Source: JAGTRP01 sp035255045 (GTDB lineage: Bacteria > Pseudomonadota > Gammaproteobacteria > Burkholderiales > Rhodocyclaceae). From it: a DNA stretch of 64,000 nt. Location of the stretch: NCBI GenBank assembly GCA_035255045.1, contig DATFAA010000139.1:62001-126000 (forward strand). Reading direction: 5' to 3'. This document shows, piece by piece, positions 58,011 to 64,000 of the stretch. Within the stretch, counting starts at the first letter, position 1. Every line of letters starts with the position of its first letter. A program made the position numbers and the translations under genes. Below the pieces are notes generated by a model. That model ran no database searches and was not told the DNA's origin. It was given only the letters and a program-made list of their open reading frames with translations.

Positions 58011-58937
58011 ATGCCCAGAATCCCCCTGACCATCGGACTGCTCAGCACCCTCCTGGCCGCCGCCGGCTGCACCATGCTCGGCCAGCAGCCGGCTCCCGTC
58101 GCCGCCGCGGCCCCGGTCGTCATGCCCGTGAGCAGCGCCCGCCATGGCGCCGGCCACGGCGAGGCCAACTACGCCCTGGGCCGCTACTACCAGGGCCAGC
58201 GCCGCTACGACGACGCCATCCGGGCCTACCGGGAGGTGTTGGAGGCCGAGCCGGACCACGCCGACGCCCACAACGCCCTGGGGGTCATCTACGCCAACCA
58301 GAGACGGTACGAGCTGGCCGAATGGGAAATCAGGACGGCCCTGCGGCTGCGGCCCGACGCGGCCTACATCCACAATAACCTGGGCTACGCCCTGCTGCTC
58401 CAGGGGCGCTTCGCCGAGGCCGTTTCTGCCTTCGGCAAGGCCCTTTTCCTGGAGCCGGGGCAGCCCCGGGCGGCGGACAACCTGAAGGCTGCCGAGGCCC
58501 GGCTGGCGGAGCGGACGGCAGGGGCGGAACCCGGCCTCAACCTGCGCTTCAGCGAGATGCTGGCGGCTGTGATCGGCGGCGGGGATGGGGCGCCGCCGCC
58601 GTCTGCGGTGCGGCTGGAGATCGCCAACGGCAATGGCGTCACCGGCCTCGCCCGGCAGATATCCGCCCAGCTCAGGGAGGCGGGCTACGGCGCGGTGCGC
58701 TTCACCAACCAGAAGCCCTTCGACCAGGAGCGCACCGAAATCCAGTTCCGGCCGGGTTTCCAGCGCCAGGCCCAGGGCCTGCAGGCGGCCCTGGCGGGCC
58801 GGGGCGTCCTCGCCCGCTCCGACTCCCTGGCCCAGGACATTCACCTGCGGGTGGTGCTGGGCCGGGACCTGACAGCGGCGCCGGCGACGGAAGCCCGGGG
58901 CGGTGAGCCCCTGCGCCTCGCCACATGGATGGAATGA
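58011..58937 (+). CDS. tadD: TadD, TPR lipoprotein with a C-terminal LytR_C-like domain
   Basis: This 308-residue lipoprotein (lipobox AAGC, Cys20) has about three tetratricopeptide repeats (residues 52-153, YALGRYYQGQRRYDDAIRAY and following), as in TadD. It then carries an extra domain (about 201-286, RLEIANGNGVTGLARQISAQL) resembling the LytR C-terminal domain (PF13399), which is linked to cell-wall envelope proteins. The start at 58011 has AAGGAG at good spacing. It closes the Tad operon; no terminator is evident in the next 240 bp. Confidence 0.9.
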   Translation: MPRIPLTIGLLSTLLAAAGCTMLGQQPAPVAAAAPVVMPVSSARHGAGHGEANYALGRYYQGQRRYDDAIRAYREVLEAEPDHADAHNALGVIYANQRRYELAEWEIRTALRLRPDAAYIHNNLGYALLLQGRFAEAVSAFGKALFLEPGQPRAADNLKAAEARLAERTAGAEPGLNLRFSEMLAAVIGGGDGAPPPSAVRLEIANGNGVTGLARQISAQLREAGYGAVRFTNQKPFDQERTEIQFRPGFQRQAQGLQAALAGRGVLARSDSLAQDIHLRVVLGRDLTAAPATEARGGEPLRLATWME

Positions 58938-59118
58938 CATGCCGGCCCATCTGCCTCAGCGCTTCTTACAGGATCATTCCAGGGGCAAATGCAGGAAGCA
59001 ACGCCTTGGGACGGCGGCCCCGGCCGGGTCAGAATTGGAGCCAGGCCAGTCGGGCCGGCGGAAGTTACAGCTTCGACCTCATTTACATGCATGTCATTGT
59101 TGAGTATATATGCCGGCT

Positions 59119-59147
59119 TTGACCATTGATTATGATCGTCTTATGGA
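59119..59147 (+). promoter_or_regulatory. Candidate promoter of the FapF-like gene
   Basis: TTGACC (59119-59124) and TATGGA (59142-59147) lie 17 bp apart in an AT-rich part of the 243-bp gap after tadD. A 10-bp palindrome ACATGCATGT (59085-59094) lies just upstream and may be an operator. The rest of the gap shows no gene. Confidence 0.45.
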
Positions 59148-59180
59148 CGGTCCAGACCAAAGGGTGGAGGTAGGGAACTG

Positions 59181-60488
59181 ATGCTAAGAAAACAGGGGAG
59201 AGGATTCACCGTTCGCAGCGCCGGCATCGTCGGCGCCCTGGCGATGGTCTACGGCGGCATGGCGCAGGGCGCCAGCCTGAGCGCCGACCAGGAAAACGAA
59301 CTGCGCACCCAGATCATCGAGCAGACCAAGCGCCTCGAGAGCCTGCGCCAGAGGATGGCGGAAGAGGAAGCCAAGCTGGCGGAAATCCGCCAGGCCCTGG
59401 GCATCGACGTCCTGCGCGGCCTGCGGGGCGGCACCGGCACCCCGGCTGCCGTCCAGGCCGGCAACCAGCAGCCCGTCCAGATGGCCCAGGCGGCCGGCCC
59501 GGCGGCTTCCGGCGGTTCGGGCGAGCGCCCGGCCCAGGACACCAAGACCGCCGCCGTCGCCCAGATCTTCGAGCAGCCCGGCATCCTGACCCCCCGGGGC
59601 AAGCTGGTGGTGGAGCCGGGCCTGCAGTACGGCTACTCCTCCAGCAACCGGGTGTCCCTGGTGGGCTACACCATCATCCCGGCCCTGCACATCGGCCTGA
59701 TCGACGTGCGGGAGGTGAAGCGCAACACCTTCACCGCCAGCATCACCGGCCGCTACGGCATCACCAACCGCTTCGAGATCGAAGCCAAGCTGCCCTACGT
59801 CTACCGGTCCGATTCGGTGCTGTCCCGTCCCTGGCAGACGGGCGGTGCCAGCGACCAGCTGCTCGAGAGTTCCGGCCACGGCATCGGCGACTTCGAAGTC
59901 ACCGGCCGCTACCAGCTCAACGACGGCGGCATCGACAAGCCCTACTACGTGGGCTCCCTGCGCTTCAAGAGCCGTACCGGCAAGGATCCCTTCGAGGTGG
60001 AGACCGTGGCCGGCACCAATGCGGCCCAGCAGCAGCTGCAGAAGGAACTGCCCACCGGCTCAGGCTTCTACACCCTGCAGCCCGGCCTGACCGTGCTCTA
60101 CCCGACCGATCCGGCGGTGTTCTTCGGCGGCATCAACTACCAGTACAACTTCAAGCGCTCGAACCTGTCCTTCAAGAACGACGACGGCACCACCACGCCG
60201 GTGGGCGAGATCAAGCCTGGCGACGTCATCGGCTTCAACTTCGGCATGGGCCTGTCCCTCAACGACCGCTCCTCCTTCAGCATCGGCTACGACCACGCGT
60301 CGGTGGGCCGGCTGCGGCAGAACGGTTCGGTTGCGCCCAACTCCGTCCGCACCCAGCTCGGCACCCTGCTGATCGGCTATTCCCAGCGCATCAACCCGAC
60401 CACGTCCCTCAACGTGTCCCTGGGCGCCGGCATCACCCGGGATACGCCGGACCTGACCCTGACCCTGCGTCTGCCCATGACCTTCTGA
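59181..60488 (+). CDS. FapF-like outer-membrane protein: coiled coil plus beta-barrel
   Basis: This 435-residue protein has a signal peptide (ending AQGA, about residue 31), a short coiled coil (about 34-70, ENELRTQIIEQTKRLESL), a low-complexity Ala/Gly/Gln linker (about 80-125) and a C-terminal barrel with many amphipathic strands (from LTPRGKLVVEPGLQYGY near 135) ending in Phe (RLPMTF). This layout and length fit FapF, the trimeric outer-membrane channel for functional amyloid export in Pseudomonas, where the coiled coil gates the pore. It converges with a FapE-like gene, the last of the neighbouring minus-strand cluster. Assignment to FapF is by architecture and context; other porin-like transporters remain possible. 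Confidence 0.7.
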   Translation: MLRKQGRGFTVRSAGIVGALAMVYGGMAQGASLSADQENELRTQIIEQTKRLESLRQRMAEEEAKLAEIRQALGIDVLRGLRGGTGTPAAVQAGNQQPVQMAQAAGPAASGGSGERPAQDTKTAAVAQIFEQPGILTPRGKLVVEPGLQYGYSSSNRVSLVGYTIIPALHIGLIDVREVKRNTFTASITGRYGITNRFEIEAKLPYVYRSDSVLSRPWQTGGASDQLLESSGHGIGDFEVTGRYQLNDGGIDKPYYVGSLRFKSRTGKDPFEVETVAGTNAAQQQLQKELPTGSGFYTLQPGLTVLYPTDPAVFFGGINYQYNFKRSNLSFKNDDGTTTPVGEIKPGDVIGFNFGMGLSLNDRSSFSIGYDHASVGRLRQNGSVAPNSVRTQLGTLLIGYSQRINPTTSLNVSLGAGITRDTPDLTLTLRLPMTF

Positions 60489-60512
60489 TCCCCGGCGGAC
60501 CGGTAGGAAAGC

Positions 60513-60543
60513 AAGAGGGCCGCAAATGCGGCCCTCTTCTTTT
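60513..60543 (+). terminator. Terminator between the convergent FapF-like and FapE-like genes
   Basis: A 12-bp stem (60513-60524 with 60527-60538, core AGAGGGCCGCA) with a 2-nt loop is followed by CTTTT on the plus strand. It could also act weakly in the reverse direction. Confidence 0.75.
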
Positions 60544-60557
60544 GGTGCGGCTCCGGT

Positions 60558-61676
60558 TCAGCGCTGCAGGGACTGGATGACGCCATCCCGGATGGTGGAT
60601 TGCAGATTCATGGAGCGCAGGATCTGGGCGCTGTTCACCGTCGCGTTGACGATGGTCATGTTGGTGATCTTCTGGTTGTCCAGGGTGTTCTGGATCACCG
60701 TTCCCGCCACGTTGGGAGTGACGTGGGCCGTAAAGCCGTTGCCGGAGCCATTCTGGATCACGGTCAGGGCGGCGCCGGCGTCGGCGGGCAGGGCTACCGG
60801 CATGGCGGTGCCGCCGCTCAGTCCCTGGATGTTCTGGACGTTGAAGACGGTGGAAGCCACCAGCTCACCGTTGATGTAGACCGCCCGCTCGATGCCGAAG
60901 CTGAGCCTGAGGTTGAGGTCGGGCATCTCGAAGCCGCCCCGGATGTTGTCCAGGGAATCGGTGTCGATGGCGGCGAGCCGCACGCCGAGAGGATCGGGCG
61001 GCAGATCGGCAACCGCCGCCGGAGCCGGGGATACAGCCGGGGCTGCAGACTCCTCCGCCATGTTGGCCGCCGACACCTGCACCACGGCCGGATAGCCGTA
61101 GACGGGAATGGCCGGCAGGGTCTCGCCGGCGCCGATGGAATCGAGGGCGAAGCTGGACTTGAGCCCGATGTCGGGAATCCTGAACTGCTTGCGCAGTCCC
61201 CGGATGGAATCGGCCACCACTGCGGCGACCCGTTGCTCCAGGCGGTCCGGAGGGACGGTGGCAGGGGCGTCGGTGTTGGGCGGGGCCGCGGCTGCTGCTG
61301 CTTCCCAGGCCACCACCGGCACCACCGGCAGGGCCTCGGGGATCTCGATGGGGGAGGGCAGGGATTCGGCCACCGCCAGGGTTGATGGAGGACTGGTACA
61401 GCCGCGGCCGACCGGGGAGTCGTCCAGGGGCCAGTCGGCCAGGGCCAGCAGCTCGGGCGCCGGCTCGATGAAGGCGGCGCCGTCACCTGGGCATTGGCCG
61501 GGGCCGGCCTCCGCCTGGAGGAGGGGCGCGGATTCTTCCCGGGGCGCTTCGGCGGCCGGGTTTCCGGCTCCGTCGGCCAGGACTGCCAGGGGCGCTTCGG
61601 CGCCCGCGACCAGCAGACAGGATAGGCCCACCTTGCAGAGCAGGCGGCTTGGCGATCTTCGATGCCGGGTATGCAT
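60558..61676 (-). CDS. FapE-like secreted protein of the amyloid-like cluster
   Basis: This 372-residue protein has a signal peptide (about residues 1-36), a long Ala/Pro-rich low-complexity region containing two related segments (SIRGLRKQFRIPDIGLKSSF and NIRGGFEMPDLNLRLSFGIE), and a C-terminal conserved part with YINGELV, VIQNGSGN, GTVIQNTLDNQKI and NSAQILRSMNLQSTI. The ending resembles FapE and related fibre-associated proteins. The ATG at 61676 has GAGGAAG upstream. It follows the C39 peptidase gene by 13 bp. FapE function is poorly known; it is exported and found with fibres. Confidence 0.65.
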   Translation of the reverse strand: MHTRHRRSPSRLLCKVGLSCLLVAGAEAPLAVLADGAGNPAAEAPREESAPLLQAEAGPGQCPGDGAAFIEPAPELLALADWPLDDSPVGRGCTSPPSTLAVAESLPSPIEIPEALPVVPVVAWEAAAAAAPPNTDAPATVPPDRLEQRVAAVVADSIRGLRKQFRIPDIGLKSSFALDSIGAGETLPAIPVYGYPAVVQVSAANMAEESAAPAVSPAPAAVADLPPDPLGVRLAAIDTDSLDNIRGGFEMPDLNLRLSFGIERAVYINGELVASTVFNVQNIQGLSGGTAMPVALPADAGAALTVIQNGSGNGFTAHVTPNVAGTVIQNTLDNQKITNMTIVNATVNSAQILRSMNLQSTIRDGVIQSLQR

Positions 61677-61689
61677 TTGTGTGTCTTCC

Positions 61690-62406
61690 TCAAAAATCGG
61701 AGGGGCCGCGCTTGGGCAACGCCAGATCCGTGGTGCCGCGATAGACGCCGTCGCTGATGGGGGCACGGGGGACCCAGCGCCAGTCGCCGTCGCTGTCGAA
61801 TTTGGCCAGTTCCTTCTTGTTGCGGATCACGAAGAGGATGCGGTTGACCCACATGTCCTGGAACTGGGGATAGGGCACGGCGCGGGTGCCGGCCGACGGA
61901 TCGCCGACCAGGACGCGCCCCTGGCGCAGGCCCTTGATGACGACGAAATGGTGGTAGCCATGCTCCTTGACCAGGGCGATGGCCGGAATTCTCGCCGCGG
62001 CGAGCTGTTCCACGTCCGCCACGAAGCCGTCGGCGTGGAAGCCGCGGGCTTCCAGATAGGTCTTGATGTCCAGCAGCGAGAAGCCTTCCTTCTTGATCTT
62101 GGCCTTGTCGCCGCGCTCGTACATTTCCCGGAAGATTTCCTGTTCGCTGGTGGGATAGTTGTAGTGGTAGGTGAGCAGGGTGGCGAGGGCCGCCGACCCA
62201 CAGCTGAAGTCGTACTGCTGCCGGATGGTGCTGCGGAAGCGCAGGTCCTTCATGCTCATGACCGGGACCGCGAAGGCCCCGCCCGATTCGACCGGCAGGG
62301 CGATGGTGCTGCCGGGGCCGGCGAGGGCGGTGCCGGCAGGAGCCGCTAGGACGCCCGCCAGCACCGGGAACAGGCGAAAAAACCGCGTGATCCGGTGAAA
62401 CATCAT
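61690..62406 (-). CDS. Periplasmic C39-family peptidase (FapD-like)
   Basis: This 238-residue protein has an N-terminal signal/anchor (residues 10-29) and a C39 peptidase domain (about 60-195). The likely catalytic Cys69 is in DFSCGSAAL, with Gln63 six residues before it as oxyanion residue, His153 in YHHFVVI and Asp169 in GDPS. No ABC transporter domains are attached, unlike bacteriocin exporters. Stand-alone C39 proteases next to fibre genes match FapD of Pseudomonas, needed for amyloid export. Its start overlaps the preceding small gene (ATGA), so the two are probably translated together. Confidence 0.8.
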   Translation of the reverse strand: MMFHRITRFFRLFPVLAGVLAAPAGTALAGPGSTIALPVESGGAFAVPVMSMKDLRFRSTIRQQYDFSCGSAALATLLTYHYNYPTSEQEIFREMYERGDKAKIKKEGFSLLDIKTYLEARGFHADGFVADVEQLAAARIPAIALVKEHGYHHFVVIKGLRQGRVLVGDPSAGTRAVPYPQFQDMWVNRILFVIRNKKELAKFDSDGDWRWVPRAPISDGVYRGTTDLALPKRGPSDF

Positions 62407-62786
62407 TGAACCTGCAGATTGACGATGACGGGAGCCTGGATCAGCACGTTGTTGCCGCTGTTCTGTACCACCGTCGAAATGCCGTTGGCGCCGGCGAAGG
62501 ATCCTTCCGTGATGAGATTGCTGCCGGTCACCAGGTTGCTCGCCCGGTTCCCGTAGACAGCGCCGTCGGTGTTGTTGGTGTTCTCCACCACCACGTCGGT
62601 ACCGCCGCGGTAGCGGTCAAGGGACACGGCATTGAGGGTGCCGCCGCCGAAGTTGACGAGGCCGGGGCTATCCGGCTCCGGGGTTCCCGGGGGCAGGATC
62701 TCGGCACCGGATCGCAGAGGCCAGGTGAGCAGGCTCGCGACAAGCGTGCAGGTCATGAGCAAACGAGAATTGGATACTGCAGTCAC
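62403..62786 (-). CDS. Small secreted protein sharing the fibre-subunit C-terminal motif
   Basis: This 127-residue protein starts at GTG (GGGAGAA upstream) with a signal peptide (about residues 1-28). The mature part is rich in Asn, Gly, Val and Thr. Its last 35 residues (GISTVVQNSGNNVLIQAPVIV followed by NLQVQ in the same chain) match the C-terminal end of the large repeat protein encoded just upstream: both read GI-T--QxSG, then LxQ, then NLxV. It may be a minor or nucleating subunit, or a FapA/FapB-like partner. It overlaps the C39 gene by 4 nt. No known family was recognised with certainty. Confidence 0.6.
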   Translation of the reverse strand: MTAVSNSRLLMTCTLVASLLTWPLRSGAEILPPGTPEPDSPGLVNFGGGTLNAVSLDRYRGGTDVVVENTNNTDGAVYGNRASNLVTGSNLITEGSFAGANGISTVVQNSGNNVLIQAPVIVNLQVQ

Positions 62787-62809
62787 ATCGTTCTCCCATG
62801 TAGATCGTG

Positions 62810-62841
62810 AAAAAGCCCGGAGGCCGTGAAGCCCCCGGGCT
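62810..62841 (-). terminator. Terminator/attenuator after the large repeat-protein gene
   Basis: On the minus strand AGCCCGG and CCGGGCT, with an inner GGC/GCC pair (62814-62841), form a hairpin followed by TTTTT (62810-62814). It sits 8 bp past the stop of the repeat protein and before the small gene, so it probably keeps subunit mRNA in excess over the export genes. Confidence 0.7.
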
Positions 62842-62849
62842 GATGCTGC

Positions 62850-64000
62850 TTACTGGCTGACGCGCAGGTTGGCCTGCACGTTGTTCACCTGCTGGACCAG
62901 GGAGCTGACACCGCTCTGCTGGATGGCAGTGGTGATACCGGCTGCACCGGCGGCGACGTTCGTCATGTGGTTGGACATGTCGAACACACCGGCGCTGATG
63001 GTGGCCGTGCCACCGGCACCGCCAGCCCCGCCAGCCGCGCCGTTGCCGGCCCCGGCGATGGAGTCGCCGCCGTTGCCGCCAGCCGCGCCGGCCGCACCGT
63101 TGCCGTCACCGGCAGTGGAGCTGCCGCCATTGCCGCCGCCGGCGCCGGCTGCGCCGTTGCCACCCTGGGTGCTACCGGCAGTGGCTTGGCCGCTGTAGGA
63201 GGTGGCAGCAGCCTTGGACTTGCTGTCGCCAGTCCCGGCGGTGCCGCCGGCCCCACCGGCCCCACCGGAGCTGGTGGCTACGCCAGCCCCGCCGTTGCCG
63301 GCGTTGTTGGAGGCCGCACCACCGGAGCCACCGGACCCGCCGGTGCTGGTGCCGGGACCAGAAGCGCCACCGGCTCCCGCCGTGTTGGTCGCTGCGCCGC
63401 TGCCGCCGCTCGCACCGCCGGTGCTGGTGGCAGTACCGCCGGCACCGCCAGCGCCGGCCGTGTTGGTGGCCGGACCGGCAGCCGCGCCGGAACCCGCGTT
63501 CTGGGTGTTGGTGCCACCGGCACCGCCAGAGCCGCCTTGAGCGGTGGCCGGGCCGCCAGCGCCGCTGCCGCCAGCTGTCTGCGAAGCCGTGCCGCCGGCA
63601 CCGCCGGCGCCGCCGGCAGAGGAGGCCGGGCCGGCAGTGCTGCCGCCAGCGGTCTGGGTGGCCGGGCCGGCTGCGCCGCCGGTACCCGCGGTTTGGCTGG
63701 AAGGACCACCGGCACCGCCAGCGCCGCCAGCCTGGTTGGCAGGACCAGCCGCGCCGCTGCCGCCGGCAGTCTGGGTGTTGGTGCCACCGGCACCGCCAGC
63801 GCCAGCCGTGTTGGTGGCCGGGCCAGCCGCGCCGCCGGTACCGCCGGAAGCGGTATTGGTGCCGCCAGCGCCGCCAGTGCCGCCAGTCTGGGTGGCAGGG
63901 CCGTTGGAGCCGCTATCCCCGGCATACTGCTTGGCCGGGCCCGCACCGCCGGCTGCGCCGCCAGCAGCAGTGTTGGCGCCGCCAGCGCCGCCGGCGCCGC
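62850..64000 (-). CDS. Large Gly/Asn/Thr-rich repeat protein, candidate amyloid-like fibre subunit (partial)
   Basis: Only the last 382 residues are in the window; the N-terminus lies beyond 64000. From N to C the visible part has about 18 imperfect 13-residue repeats (AGGAGGTNTQTAG and GSGAAGPATQTAG types alternating), a short non-repetitive DSKSKAAATSYSGQATAG, three 19-residue repeats (GNGAAGAAGGNGGDSIAGA), and a 46-residue C-terminal segment with AAGITTAIQQSGVSSLVQQV and ending NLRVSQ. There are no Cys residues. The composition resembles PE_PGRS or other Gly-rich secreted proteins. Genes for a C39 peptidase and FapE-like protein follow on the same strand, so it probably plays the FapC role although its repeats differ from known Fap subunits. 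Confidence 0.65.
   Translation of the reverse strand, partial: GAGGAGGANTAAGGAAGGAGPAKQYAGDSGSNGPATQTGGTGGAGGTNTASGGTGGAAGPATNTAGAGGAGGTNTQTAGGSGAAGPANQAGGAGGAGGPSSQTAGTGGAAGPATQTAGGSTAGPASSAGGAGGAGGTASQTAGGSGAGGPATAQGGSGGAGGTNTQNAGSGAAAGPATNTAGAGGAGGTATSTGGASGGSGAATNTAGAGGASGPGTSTGGSGGSGGAASNNAGNGGAGVATSSGGAGGAGGTAGTGDSKSKAAATSYSGQATAGSTQGGNGAAGAGGGNGGSSTAGDGNGAAGAAGGNGGDSIAGAGNGAAGGAGGAGGTATISAGVFDMSNHMTNVAAGAAGITTAIQQSGVSSLVQQVNNVQANLRVSQ
62991..63161 (-). repeat. Three tandem 57-bp (19-residue) repeats
   Basis: Units 63161-63105, 63104-63048 and 63047-62991 encode GNGAAGAGGGNGGSSTAGD, GNGAAGAAGGNGGDSIAGA and GNGAAGGAGGAGGTATISA. The spacing is exactly 57 bp. Confidence 0.75.
63240..63998 (-). 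repeat. Degenerate 39-bp tandem repeats encoding 13-residue units
   Basis: About 18 units alternate between a GGAGGT-type and an AAGPAT-type, giving a 78-bp super-period; some units have lost one residue. The array continues past the window edge. Confidence 0.75.

Noticed and set aside
63202..63540. A Pro/Ala-rich open frame on the plus strand in the repeat region
   Set aside because: It is the complement of the Gly-rich repeats; the minus-strand frame has a conserved non-repetitive C-terminus and fits the operon.
62991..63998. Tandem repeats considered as a CRISPR array
   Set aside because: The units are contiguous 39-bp and 57-bp coding repeats that keep one reading frame; there are no spacers.

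Overview
The window is GC-rich chromosomal DNA of a betaproteobacterium, most likely of the Rhodocyclales type. This rests on the very high GC coding bias, the gene orders cyaY | lptM-lysA, ponA | pilMNOPQ-aroKB and gltBD, and the protein motifs. The species cannot be named from the sequence alone. No rRNA, tRNA, CRISPR array, IS element or phage gene was seen. Genes are packed in operons, many with 1-4 nt ATGA, GTGA or TGATG overlaps.

Region 1 (1-6570) holds the end of an outer-membrane protein, a three-gene metal ABC importer, a double-STAS protein, the hslVU protease and an AEC transporter. Region 2 (6581-13691, mostly minus) is a likely catabolic operon: methylmalonate-semialdehyde dehydrogenase followed by a branched-chain-type ABC importer, with a divergent IclR regulator. 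Region 3 (13688-19660) has lptM-lysA-RND adaptor-RND pump in one overlapping minus-strand operon, with cyaY divergent from it. Region 4 (19665-28802) has PBP1A divergent from the type IVa pilus operon pilMNOPQ, followed by aroK-aroB. Region 5 (28951-40631) is mostly housekeeping: gltBD, a membrane-anchored winged-helix protein, glmU with a small membrane protein, a stand-alone EF-G paralogue and a DUF5610-like protein. Region 6 (40648-45112) has an AraC regulator divergent from the fused acyl-CoA mutase icmF.

Region 7 (45113-58937) is a complete Tad/Flp (type IVc) pilus locus: an Flp pilin, a second pilin-like protein with an atypical processing motif, a prepilin peptidase, an unusual winged-helix/AAA ATPase, CpaB, the CpaC secretin, a small lipoprotein, two TadE-like pseudopilins, a vWA TadG, TadZ, TadA, TadB, TadC and TadD. 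A lower-GC leader of about 640 bp with several DNA signals precedes it.

Region 8 (59119-64000) is the most novel part. It resembles a functional-amyloid (Fap) export system with a different fibre subunit. A coiled-coil plus beta-barrel outer-membrane protein (FapF-like) lies on the plus strand. Converging on it from the minus strand are a huge Gly/Asn/Thr repeat protein (its N-terminus lies beyond the window), a terminator-like hairpin, a small secreted protein sharing the big protein's C-terminal motif, a periplasmic C39 peptidase (FapD-like) and a FapE-like secreted protein. Adjacent Tad pilus and amyloid-like export loci suggest a surface-attachment or biofilm gene neighbourhood.
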